Notes under the pieces: model-generated | What the model was told of the DNA's origin: nothing | What the model saw: the letters and a program-made list of their open reading frames with translations, nothing else | Database searches by the model: none | Position numbers and translations under genes: made by a program | Origin: Minisyncoccota bacterium | GTDB lineage: Bacteria; Patescibacteriota; Minisyncoccia; Minisyncoccales; UBA5738 | Length of the DNA stretch: 6,536 nucleotides | NCBI GenBank assembly: GCA_025453415.1 | Contig: JALOQL010000061.1 | Span: 1-6,536, forward strand | Reading direction: 5' to 3' | Part shown: positions 1 to 5,670 of the stretch, in pieces | How positions within the stretch are numbered: the first letter of the stretch is position 1 | How the letters are laid out: every line of letters begins with the position of its first letter

Positions 1-256
1 CCTTGGCCAGCCGCTGCTTGCCCGAGAATCCCTTTTTGCGGATCTCGCGGTATTGCACGGTACCGACCGCGGCCGAATACAGCGTATTGTCGCTGCCGGT
101 TTTCACGTTCTTGCCGGCAATGATCGAAGTGCCGCGCTGGCGCACGATAACGCTGCCAACCTTCACGGACTCACCCCCGAAGGCTTTTACGCCCAGATAT
201 TTGGGGCGAGGGTCGCGGCCCAGCTTTGTGCCGCCAGTGTTCTTTGTCTTTGACAT
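1..256 (-). CDS. rpmA: 50S ribosomal protein L27, 3'-truncated by the window edge
   Basis: Structural protein of the large ribosomal subunit; in the family the N-terminal tail reaches toward the peptidyl transferase centre. Reading leftward from ATG 256-254, 85 residues are visible. They start MSKTKNTGGTKLGRDPRPK and continue with the family hallmarks YLGVKAFGGESVKVG and VIVRQRGT (about residues 20-43). The usual HPG after RGT is replaced by IIAG before KNV, a variation of the less conserved part. Bacterial L27 is commonly 80-100 residues, so only a short C-terminus should be missing. There is no N-terminal extension of the kind cleaved in Firmicutes. The gene stands first in its transcription unit behind its own promoter (371-400), so rplU, often directly upstream, is not adjacent here. 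No Shine-Dalgarno sequence is visible just upstream of the ATG. Identity is secure. Confidence 0.96.
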   Translation of the reverse strand, partial: MSKTKNTGGTKLGRDPRPKYLGVKAFGGESVKVGSVIVRQRGTSIIAGKNVKTGSDNTLYSAAVGTVQYREIRKKGFSGKQRLAK

Positions 257-282
257 TTGAATTTTGAGGAGTTTTTTGGTTT

Positions 283-326
283 TGGGAGGTCTATCCTCCG
301 CGCTTTTGGCGGAGGTTAGTCCTCGC
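283..326. repeat. Diverged double-hairpin palindromic element in the rpmA leader
   Basis: Two GC-rich near-palindromic arms (283-301 and 309-326) flank a 7-nt spacer, gcttttg. Each arm can form its own hairpin: GGAGG 285-289 pairs with CCTCC 295-299, and the right arm pairs imperfectly. Alternatively the inner halves pair with each other: CCTCCGC 295-301 with GCGGAGG 309-315 is a perfect 7-bp stem. The arm design (GCGG-A/G-GG, a 3-nt turn, then the complement) and the AAAAG-type spacer, read on the minus strand, match the perfect element inside the reductase gene at 1261-1307. I read the two as members of one repeat family. Here it lies in the divergent intergenic region, inside the predicted rpmA 5' leader, so it could also act as an RNA structure. 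Confidence 0.6.
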
Positions 327-370
327 AAAACGCCCCTGATTTATGTTTATCGCTTTCGCACAACAGACAA

Positions 371-400
371 ATCATACCAAAAACCTTGATTTTTGTCAAA
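371..400 (-). promoter_or_regulatory. Sigma70-type promoter for rpmA
   Basis: On the minus strand TTGACA (400-395, a perfect -35 box) is followed after 18 nt by TATGAT (376-371, five of six matches to TATAAT). This would start transcription near 364 and leave a leader of about 108 nt before the rpmA ATG. The leader contains the palindromic element at 283-326. It is the best match to a housekeeping promoter in the intergenic region, and it points in the right direction. It is a prediction from consensus only. Confidence 0.6.
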
Positions 401-420
401 ATTTGGGGTAAGAAGGGGTG

Positions 421-426
421 GGAGGG
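421..426 (+). promoter_or_regulatory. Shine-Dalgarno site that fixes the start of the gene at 433
   Basis: GGAGGG lies 6 nt before ATG 433. This favours that ATG over an in-frame GTG at 418, which would place the purine-rich site inside the coding region. It is the only strong ribosome binding site on the plus strand of this window; the isoprenoid genes lack one. Confidence 0.7.
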
Positions 427-432
427 TTCCAC

Positions 433-771
433 ATGATATATAGAGGACTAAGCCAGGCGCAATACGAACAATTCGCTCTTTTTTATAACAAATGTTCCGC
501 GCAAGAGCTTGACTCGCTATTTTTACTGCAAAGCTCTGCTAGTTTTATCGAGTTGAAAAAGTTTAAGAAAAGTCTCGGTAAAAATGCGGAAGGCTTCATC
601 CCTTACGCAAAGGAAGCCGGCGCCATCAAAGTCGAACAAGGCTTTGTCGGCCTCACCAGAGACTTCAATGCGTATCTGGCCGCGAAGGAAGACCTGATAC
701 ACATAATGGCGGAAGGCAAGGTCTTGAACGAAAAAGGCCGGGCAGTAGTAAAGCTACATGACATGTGTTAG
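433..771 (+). CDS. Small protein of unknown function, 112 residues
   Basis: I do not recognise this protein. It starts MIYRGLSQAQYEQF and ends KLHDMC. It is soluble in character, with no signal peptide and no membrane segment. Charged and hydrophobic residues alternate as expected for a mostly helical fold, for example the lysine-rich stretch ELKKFKKSLGKN near residues 45-56. Two cysteines are present, one being the C-terminal residue. The start is supported by GGAGGG 6 nt upstream. The stop codon (769-771) is only about 10 nt before the -35 region of the following operon, so it is likely transcribed separately from the isoprenoid genes, though read-through is possible. No promoter of its own stands out. 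The coding call rests on the ribosome binding site, an uninterrupted frame and natural amino-acid composition. Confidence 0.7.
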   Translation: MIYRGLSQAQYEQFALFYNKCSAQELDSLFLLQSSASFIELKKFKKSLGKNAEGFIPYAKEAGAIKVEQGFVGLTRDFNAYLAAKEDLIHIMAEGKVLNEKGRAVVKLHDMC

Positions 772-780
772 GCGGACGGG

Positions 781-809
781 TTACTGTTCGCGATTCTTTT
801 TTATATAAT
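781..809 (+). promoter_or_regulatory. Predicted promoter of the isoprenoid operon
   Basis: A perfect -10 box TATAAT (804-809) has TTACTG (781-786) 17 nt upstream as a poor -35 box (two of six matches). Transcription would begin near 816, only about 3 nt before GTG 819, giving a leaderless or nearly leaderless message. This agrees with the absence of a Shine-Dalgarno sequence before 819. The -10 box and the spacing to the start codon are seen directly; activity is inferred. Confidence 0.5.
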
Positions 810-818
810 GTAAATATC

Positions 819-1832
819 GTGAAAATAGCAATAATTGGCGCCGGAATTTGCGGCACATACCTGGCGGCAAAACTGGCGCAAAAAGGCAATGAGGTCATTG
901 TTTTCGAAAAACGGAAAACCGTGGGCAAGGAATGCTGTTCCGGCCTGTTTTCGAGCCGGCTTTTCGAGTTCATTCCCGAGGCCAGGCCGTTGGTCACCAA
1001 CACCATCAACGGATGTGTCGTCAATTTTCCGAAAAAAACCGTCCGGCTTAACTTTAAACAGCCGTTTTCGGTCATCGAACACAGCCAGTTGGACCTTTTG
1101 TCCGCGTCCCTGGCATCTCTTGCCGGCGCTTATATCCGGGTCAATGAACCGGTAGCCGGCAAAAGATTTGATGATCTCTTGCGACAATATGACCGCATCG
1201 TCGGCTGCGATGGAGCGCTTTCTCCCACACGCAATTACCTTCTTCAGTTTAGCGGGGGTAGCGGGGGTCCAACCCCCGCAAAAGAATCGCGGGGGTTGGA
1301 CCCCCGCGCGAAACCACGCATAAAATTCTACTTGGGGGTGCAGGGCTTCGAACAAAAAAACGACGATTCGGACCTGGTTGAGACTTGGGCCACGCAAAAC
1401 GGCTTTATTTGGCGGATACCCCGAGGCCAAAGCGTCGAGTGGGGGATTATGGAAAAGCCCGATATCGCGCCCAAACTTTTCAATGAATTTATTGCGCAAA
1501 AAAACATCGAAATAGGCGGCTTGAAATCGGCAATAATTCCGCAAGGTCTGATTTTGCCCAAGAACGAGCGGATCACCTTGTGCGGCGACGCTTCCGGACT
1601 GACCAAACCTTGGTCCGGCGGGGGCGTGATCTGGAACCTGACCCAAGCCGGCTTTCTCTTGAAAAATTTCCCGAATTTCATACAATACAGGCAAGAAGCG
1701 TCAAGCTTTTTTAATTTGAGGTTTTTAGTGGGAAAACTGGGCAAATTTGGCGCTTACACGGCCGGATACAAGTTTCCCTGGCTTTTACCGGGTATGGTCG
1801 CCATGGACGGAGATTATCTGCTAAAAAAATGA
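819..1832 (+). CDS. FAD-dependent oxidoreductase, geranylgeranyl reductase family
   Basis: Flavoprotein of the geranylgeranyl reductase family, which saturates double bonds in prenyl chains using reduced FAD. GTG 819 puts the dinucleotide-binding fold at the very N-terminus: strand MKIAII, then GAGICG (residues 7-12), ending in an acidic residue in VFEK (28-31). ECCSG at residues 38-42 resembles the family's Cys-Ser/Ala-Gly region. GCDGALSPTR (129-138) and LCGDASGLTKPWSGGG (254-269) are the second and third FAD contacts. The 337-residue length is near normal. An upstream in-frame GTG (765) would add 18 unrelated residues and is rejected. Residues 145-163 are encoded by a palindromic repeat and look like a foreign insertion. 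It overlaps uppS by ATGA, implying translational coupling. Substrate is uncertain: UppS-made polyprenyl chains or a trans-prenyl lipid or quinone are possible. Confidence 0.8.
   Translation: MKIAIIGAGICGTYLAAKLAQKGNEVIVFEKRKTVGKECCSGLFSSRLFEFIPEARPLVTNTINGCVVNFPKKTVRLNFKQPFSVIEHSQLDLLSASLASLAGAYIRVNEPVAGKRFDDLLRQYDRIVGCDGALSPTRNYLLQFSGGSGGPTPAKESRGLDPRAKPRIKFYLGVQGFEQKNDDSDLVETWATQNGFIWRIPRGQSVEWGIMEKPDIAPKLFNEFIAQKNIEIGGLKSAIIPQGLILPKNERITLCGDASGLTKPWSGGGVIWNLTQAGFLLKNFPNFIQYRQEASSFFNLRFLVGKLGKFGAYTAGYKFPWLLPGMVAMDGDYLLKK
1251..1307. repeat. Perfect palindromic element inserted in frame in the reductase gene
   Basis: Left arm gcgggggtccaacccccgc (1261-1279) and right arm gcgggggttggacccccgc (1289-1307) are perfect reverse complements of 19 nt, separated by aaaagaatc. 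Each arm is also a perfect 8-bp hairpin with a 3-nt loop (CCA or TGG). The DNA or RNA could therefore fold as one long stem or as two short ones. A 9-nt tandem repeat, agcgggggt, occupies 1251-1259 and 1260-1268, overlapping the left arm. The block keeps the reading frame and encodes the low-complexity stretch SGGSGGPTPAKESRGLDPR (residues 145-163). This is unlike the surrounding domain and sits just after the conserved GCDGALSPTR motif. Confidence 0.88.
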
Positions 1833-2518
1833 GCATTGAAAAAAACTCCCTGCCACGGCACATCGGTTTGATAACCGACGGTAACCGAAGGTGGGCCAAA
1901 AACCATGGCTTGCCGTCGCTCGAAGGCCATCGCCAGGGATTCGAAGCGGCAAAAAAAGTTTTCCGAACCGCTTACGAACGCGGCATCAAGGAATTTACCG
2001 CTTGGGCGTTTTCGACCGAAAACTGGAACCGCTCCGCCGAAGAGATCGACTACCTGATGAAGCTTTTCGAAACGTGGCTGAAGCACCTTTCCGACGATTA
2101 CGCCAAAAAGGGCGTGCGCATCCGGGTATTCGGGCAGATCGAGCGCGTGCCGGATTCGCTGCAACGCGCCGCGGCGGCCGCCGTGGAGAAAACGGCGCAA
2201 AATAGCGCCGCGACGTTCAACCTGGCGCTAAGCTACGGCGGGCGCGACGAGATTGTCCAGGGAATAAAGAAAATCGCGGCCGCGGGAATCAAACCCGAAG
2301 ATATCACCGAACAAACGGTTTCTAAAAATTTGTGGCTTCCCGATGCCGACCTGATCATCCGTACCGGGGGTGAAAAAAGGCTGTCCGGTTTCATGGCTTG
2401 GCAATCGGTATACGCGGAACTGTTTTTTATCGACAAATATCTTCCGGATTTTATGCCCCAAGATCTTGATAAAATATTGGCCGAATACGCGCAAAGGAAC
2501 AGGCGGTTCGGAAAATAA
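1829..2518 (+). CDS. uppS: Cis-prenyltransferase, undecaprenyl diphosphate synthase family
   Basis: Adds isopentenyl diphosphate units in cis configuration to an allylic diphosphate, giving the polyprenyl carrier used in cell-wall and glycan assembly; soluble or peripheral at the membrane. The 229 residues carry all family regions. HIGLITDGNRRWA (11-23) holds the Mg/diphosphate-binding Asp17. GHRQG (33-37) holds the conserved His34. FSTENWNR spans 61-68. LIIRTGGEKRLSGF (175-188) has the diphosphate-binding arginines, and the WQSVYAELFF block ends with Glu197. Length is slightly below the E. coli enzyme. Start ATG 1829 overlaps the reductase stop as ATGA. The next gene begins 8 nt after the stop. 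Product chain length cannot be read from sequence. DGNRRW rather than DGNGRW is common outside Proteobacteria. Confidence 0.95.
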   Translation: MSIEKNSLPRHIGLITDGNRRWAKNHGLPSLEGHRQGFEAAKKVFRTAYERGIKEFTAWAFSTENWNRSAEEIDYLMKLFETWLKHLSDDYAKKGVRIRVFGQIERVPDSLQRAAAAAVEKTAQNSAATFNLALSYGGRDEIVQGIKKIAAAGIKPEDITEQTVSKNLWLPDADLIIRTGGEKRLSGFMAWQSVYAELFFIDKYLPDFMPQDLDKILAEYAQRNRRFGK

Positions 2519-2526
2519 ATTTTTTT

Positions 2527-3315
2527 ATGCAGGCCCCAATTATCATAAAAATTGCCGGGTCGGTCATCACCGACAAAAAAAGCGGCCATCCCAAGATCGA
2601 CAATCACAATATGCATGTGGTCGCCAACATCCTGAAAGGATTCGAAGCTCCCTATGTCATCGTGCATGGGGCGGGATCGTTCGGGCATCCGCTGGCCAAA
2701 AAGACCGGAGTCGATAAGACCGTCATCAGCCAGGCGCAGCTGCTGGCATTTGCGCGCATTCAGGAACTGCAAAACCGGCTTAACCATATTTTTTGCGATA
2801 TCATGATCAATTCGGGCATCCCGGCCTTTCCCGCGCAGGCGTCTAGCCACGCGGTGCTTGAGCGTGGCCGCGTGGTAAAAATGGAAACCGAAGCGATTTC
2901 CGGTCTTTTGCGCCTGAAAATGGTGCCTGTCAGTTACGGCGTGCCGGCCTACGACCGCATTTACGGCTCCGCGGTATTGTCCAGCGACCAAATCGCGCCC
3001 TGGCTGGCCATAAATTTGGGAGCCCGGCGCATGATCGAGATCTGCGACGTGGGAGGGATCTATACGGGGGACCCGCATATCGATAAGGACGCCAAAATAA
3101 TCTCCAGGATCAATTTGGAAAATTATACCGAGATCGGCAAGTATCTTTCCGGCAGCTCGGCGCCCGCCGATGTCACCGGCGGCATGCGGCAAAACTATTT
3201 CGAAACCCTCGATGCGGCCAAGGCCGGCATCGTCTGCCAGATTTGCCATTTCAAATCCTTAAGGGAAGCGCTGGACGAAAAGCCGGTCGGCACCGTGATC
3301 GACCTGAATAGATAG
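2527..3315 (+). CDS. Isopentenyl phosphate kinase (amino-acid kinase fold)
   Basis: Phosphorylates isopentenyl phosphate to isopentenyl diphosphate with ATP, the last step of archaeal-type mevalonate routes (EC 2.7.4.26). The 262 residues begin with IIIKIAGSVITDKK: Lys8 and the Gly-Ser turn are the nucleotide-phosphate region. HGAGSFGH (47-54) is the diagnostic IPK loop; His54 corresponds to the histidine that binds the substrate phosphate. The ATP side shows DVGGIYTGDP (174-183) and DVTGGM (215-220). Two positions are odd: SYGVPAYD (136-143) lacks the usual Gly-Asp pair after the strand, and the Lys normally three residues after DVTGGM is Asn223. No Shine-Dalgarno precedes ATG 2527. It sits 8 nt after uppS and 7 nt before the GHMP kinase, so it is in the same operon. 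Related alternatives in the fold (fosfomycin-resistance kinase FomA, glutamate 5-kinase) fit the context less well. Confidence 0.85.
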   Translation: MQAPIIIKIAGSVITDKKSGHPKIDNHNMHVVANILKGFEAPYVIVHGAGSFGHPLAKKTGVDKTVISQAQLLAFARIQELQNRLNHIFCDIMINSGIPAFPAQASSHAVLERGRVVKMETEAISGLLRLKMVPVSYGVPAYDRIYGSAVLSSDQIAPWLAINLGARRMIEICDVGGIYTGDPHIDKDAKIISRINLENYTEIGKYLSGSSAPADVTGGMRQNYFETLDAAKAGIVCQICHFKSLREALDEKPVGTVIDLNR

Positions 3316-3322
3316 CCAAACC

Positions 3323-4345
3323 ATGCTTGATAAAATTACCGTTTCGGCACCGGGAAAATTAATGCTGATGGGCGAGCACGCGGTCGTTTACGGCCGCCCT
3401 TGTTTGGTCACCGCCCTGGGACAAAGGATAACCGCTACCGCGCAAAGGCAGAAAGAGCCTTTTTTTGAGTTGGACGCGCCGGAAGTCGGAATCAGCGGCT
3501 ACAAAAAAGAAATTTCCCGTCTCGCGGTCGGAGAAATCGCCAAAGAAACGCGGTTCGCCGAAACAGCCGCGGCAAATTTCTTTGCCCAATACCCGGCCGA
3601 GAGCGGCGTAAAACTCAAAATAACCTCCGAAATACCGTCGAACGTCGGACTGGGATCGTCATCGGCAGTGGTCGTGTGCGTCATTAAGGCTTTATGCGAA
3701 ATTTTTGGGCCCAAATTGTCGGAACGGCAAATATTTGACCTGGCCTACAAGACAATCCTTGATGTGCAGGGGAAAGGCTCGGGATTCGACGCGGCGACCG
3801 CAATCTGGGGCGGCACATTATATTTCGTTACCGGCGGCAAAACCATCGAGCGGGTGAGTGATTCTTTGCCGCTGGTGGTCGGCTGGAGCGGCAGCAAAGG
3901 CGATACCGCCGCTCTTATCCGCCGTGTCGCCGACAAAGCAAAAGAGTACCCCGCCATCATCGACGATATATTCGACCAGATCGAAAAGCTTGTGGAATCG
4001 GGCCGGACCGCTCTCGTCGAAAAGGACTGGGAGACTTTAGGAAGCCTGATGAATTTTAACCAGGGATGCCTGGTCTCGCTTGGCGTGAGTACCGATAAAC
4101 TGACCGACATGGTCAATGCCGCGGTCAATGCCGGCGCCTGGGGCGCCAAACTTTCGGGAGCCGGCGGCGGCGATTGCATGATTGCCCTAGCGCCCGAAGG
4201 TAAAAAGGAGGCCATTGCCGCGGCCATTGAGAAAGTCGGCGGCAAGATCGTTTTGGTCAACACCGACGCGCCGGGTTTGCGCATAGAAAGCAAAAGACCA
4301 CCCGCAAAACCGCAAACTGCGGCGGTGATCGAAAAATGCCTATGA
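3323..4345 (+). CDS. GHMP kinase: mevalonate kinase-like, possibly phosphomevalonate kinase
   Basis: ATP-dependent small-molecule kinase of the mevalonate pathway, cytosolic, 340 residues. The N-terminal SAPGKLMLMGEHAVVYG (8-24) is mevalonate-kinase-like. The ATP loop is IPSNVGLGSSSAV (104-116). KLSGAGGGDCMIAL (276-289) is GHMP motif 3. Other features recall phosphomevalonate kinases: QGKGSGFDAATA (149-160), VGWSGSK (186-192) and the GGGDC ending of motif 3. Aligned with the second kinase at 5671, the catalytic Asp156 is kept, but the position of mevalonate kinase's Mg-binding Glu is Ile145. The C-terminus carries a Pro/Lys-rich tail (residues 324-332) that overlaps the start of mvaD. Automated annotation would probably say mevalonate kinase. 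With a canonical mevalonate kinase close by, a role as phosphomevalonate kinase is a real alternative. The family is sure; the substrate is not. Confidence 0.85.
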   Translation: MLDKITVSAPGKLMLMGEHAVVYGRPCLVTALGQRITATAQRQKEPFFELDAPEVGISGYKKEISRLAVGEIAKETRFAETAAANFFAQYPAESGVKLKITSEIPSNVGLGSSSAVVVCVIKALCEIFGPKLSERQIFDLAYKTILDVQGKGSGFDAATAIWGGTLYFVTGGKTIERVSDSLPLVVGWSGSKGDTAALIRRVADKAKEYPAIIDDIFDQIEKLVESGRTALVEKDWETLGSLMNFNQGCLVSLGVSTDKLTDMVNAAVNAGAWGAKLSGAGGGDCMIALAPEGKKEAIAAAIEKVGGKIVLVNTDAPGLRIESKRPPAKPQTAAVIEKCL

Positions 4346-5319
4346 AAGCAACCGCGAAAGCCTATTCCAATATCGCCTTCATAAAATATTGGGGCAAGAC
4401 CGATGAATATCTGCGCCTGCCCGCAAACTCCAGCGTTTCAATGAACCTGGATTCTTTGTATACAACGACCACCGTGGAGTTTTCCAGGAATTTGAAAAGC
4501 GACGAAATCACTCTCGACGGCACCAAGCTCGATAACGGCCCCGGACGGATATCGACGCACCTGGATCGCGTCCGGGCCCTGGCCGGCATTGACACACGCG
4601 CGCGCGTATCCACGCAAAACAATTTTCCCGCATCCACCGGCCTGGCATCGTCGGCCTCGGGCTTTGCCGCACTGACCCTGGCGGCGGCAAAAGCGGCCGA
4701 ATTGAATCTTTCTGAAAAAGAGCTATCGATCCTGGCCCGCCTCGGCTCCGGATCGGCCTGTCGTTCGATTCCCGCAGGGTTTGTCGAATGGTCAAAGGGT
4801 GGTTCGAGCGAATCATCCCACGCGGTCTCCCTGTTTGGGCCGGATCATTGGAATATTGCCGACGCGGTTGCGGTCGTTTCGCGCGGCGCAAAAACCACCG
4901 GATCGACCGCCGGACAAAAACTGGCCGCAAGCAGTCCGTTTTTCCGGGCACGGCTGGAATCTGTCGGAAAAAAAATTGATAATATCAAAAAATACCTTGC
5001 CGAAAAGGATTTTACCGCTTTTGGCGAGCTTTTGGAATCCGAGGCACTGGAATTGCACGCGATCGCGCTTACTTCAACGCCGGCGTTGATTTATTGGCAG
5101 CCGGAAACCCTCGCCCTCATCAAACTGGTCCAACAATGGCGGAACCGAGGATTGGAATGCTATTTCACTATCGACGCCGGCCCTAACGTCCACATTTTCA
5201 CCGAAGGAAAGAACCGCGACGCTCTGGTCGCCAAACTTAAAGAAATCGACGGCGTCGAAAACGTCATCGCCAACCGGCCGGGAAAAGGCGCCGAATCAAT
5301 CGACACGCATTTGTTTTAA
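4336..5319 (+). CDS. mvaD: Mevalonate (di)phosphate decarboxylase
   Basis: GHMP-superfamily enzyme that phosphorylates the 3-hydroxyl of (di)phosphomevalonate and decarboxylates it, giving isopentenyl diphosphate (EC 4.1.1.33) or isopentenyl phosphate (EC 4.1.1.99). Of 327 residues, YSNIAFIKYWGK (10-21) includes the family Lys21. NNFPASTGLASSASGFAAL (95-113) is the ATP loop. GSGSACRS (137-144) contains the catalytic-site Arg143. TIDAGPNVHIF (278-288) contains the catalytic Asp280. All expected active-site residues are present and length is normal. ATG 4336 overlaps the preceding gene by 10 nt. A second in-frame ATG at 4342 would make a 4-nt ATGA overlap, like the reductase/uppS junction, and is equally plausible. 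With an isopentenyl phosphate kinase in the operon, the monophosphate substrate is possible; sequence alone does not decide. A converging gene ends 20 nt downstream, and no clear terminator is visible. Confidence 0.94.
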   Translation: MPMKATAKAYSNIAFIKYWGKTDEYLRLPANSSVSMNLDSLYTTTTVEFSRNLKSDEITLDGTKLDNGPGRISTHLDRVRALAGIDTRARVSTQNNFPASTGLASSASGFAALTLAAAKAAELNLSEKELSILARLGSGSACRSIPAGFVEWSKGGSSESSHAVSLFGPDHWNIADAVAVVSRGAKTTGSTAGQKLAASSPFFRARLESVGKKIDNIKKYLAEKDFTAFGELLESEALELHAIALTSTPALIYWQPETLALIKLVQQWRNRGLECYFTIDAGPNVHIFTEGKNRDALVAKLKEIDGVENVIANRPGKGAESIDTHLF

Positions 5320-5339
5320 AAAAATCGAGGAGGCGTTAT

Positions 5340-5600
5340 CTAAGTCGCACCCCCTCCTGGCGGATATCCCGCGCGCGCATGCGCATCTGCCGCCATAACG
5401 CAGGCTAATACAATTTGGATCTCGTTCACCGGCGAGTAAAGGAGCTGCCGCATAACCGGATCACCCGCGCCCAACCGCCTTATCGCCGCCGCTCTGCCCT
5501 TCGGTTTCGCGTTTTCGTCGAGCGCAACGGCTCGAAGGGCCGCGCGCCGTGCATCTTCTTCCTGCCAGATATTGGCTATACTATCCCAATCGTTTTTCAC
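5340..5600 (-). CDS. Small protein of unknown function, 86 residues
   Basis: Leftward gene in the gap between mvaD and the second mevalonate kinase. With GTG 5600 as start it reads MKNDWDSIANIWQEED and then an Ala/Arg-rich, probably helical body including AVALDENAKPKGRAAAIRR (about 25-43) and SPVNEIQIVLACVMAADA (about 57-74). It ends YPPGGGAT before TAG at 5342-5340. A TTG start at 5609 would add three residues. However, GAGG (5613-5610, minus strand) lies 9 nt before GTG 5600 and directly touches the TTG, favouring GTG. There is no signal peptide, and the hydrophobic stretch is too short and broken to be a confident membrane segment. I do not recognise a family. The composition looks like real protein, and the gap has no better coding frame, but the evidence is modest. 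Confidence 0.6.
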   Translation of the reverse strand: MKNDWDSIANIWQEEDARRAALRAVALDENAKPKGRAAAIRRLGAGDPVMRQLLYSPVNEIQIVLACVMAADAHARAGYPPGGGAT

Positions 5601-5670
5601 TTTTATCAACCTCGAAACACCAACTTGCGATTAGTTATTTTATTGCATTAGCTGCGATAAGTAAAATTTC

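Noticed and set aside
418..432. In-frame GTG at 418 as start of the small gene
   Set aside because: The GGAGGG site at 421-426 would then lie inside the coding region; ATG 433 has ideal spacing from it.
765..818. In-frame GTG at 765 as start of the reductase, extending it by 18 residues
   Set aside because: It overlaps the previous gene and adds residues unlike any flavoprotein N-terminus. It also includes the TATAAT box; GTG 819 places the GxGxxG fold at the N-terminus as expected.
2233..3249. Long leftward open frame (338 codons) opposite uppS and the IPK gene
   Set aside because: It is antisense to two genes with intact family motifs, and its translation shows no recognisable domain. It is a by-product of GC-rich codon use on the other strand.
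3745..4293. Leftward open frame opposite the first GHMP kinase
   Set aside because: It is a shadow of the real gene, with a low-complexity Ala/Ser/Pro composition.
4592..4608. Alternating purine-pyrimidine run (ACACACGCGCGCGCGTA) with Z-DNA potential
   Set aside because: It lies within mvaD and is explained by codons for a Thr-Arg-Ala-Arg-Val stretch; too short to claim a role.
5327..5358. Possible terminator between mvaD and the converging gene (GGAGG 5329-5333 with CCTCC 5353-5357)
   Set aside because: The stem is only 5 bp with a 19-nt loop and no T-run follows on either strand, so it is not credible as an intrinsic terminator.
5371..5390. GCGCATGCGC palindrome
   Set aside because: A short GC-rich palindrome inside the small leftward gene; it does not match the repeat family and is expected by chance at this base composition.
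5610..5670. Promoters in the divergent gap between the small leftward gene and the second mevalonate kinase
   Set aside because: TAAAAT-like -10 boxes occur in the AT-rich gap, but no -35 partner at good spacing is convincing on either strand.
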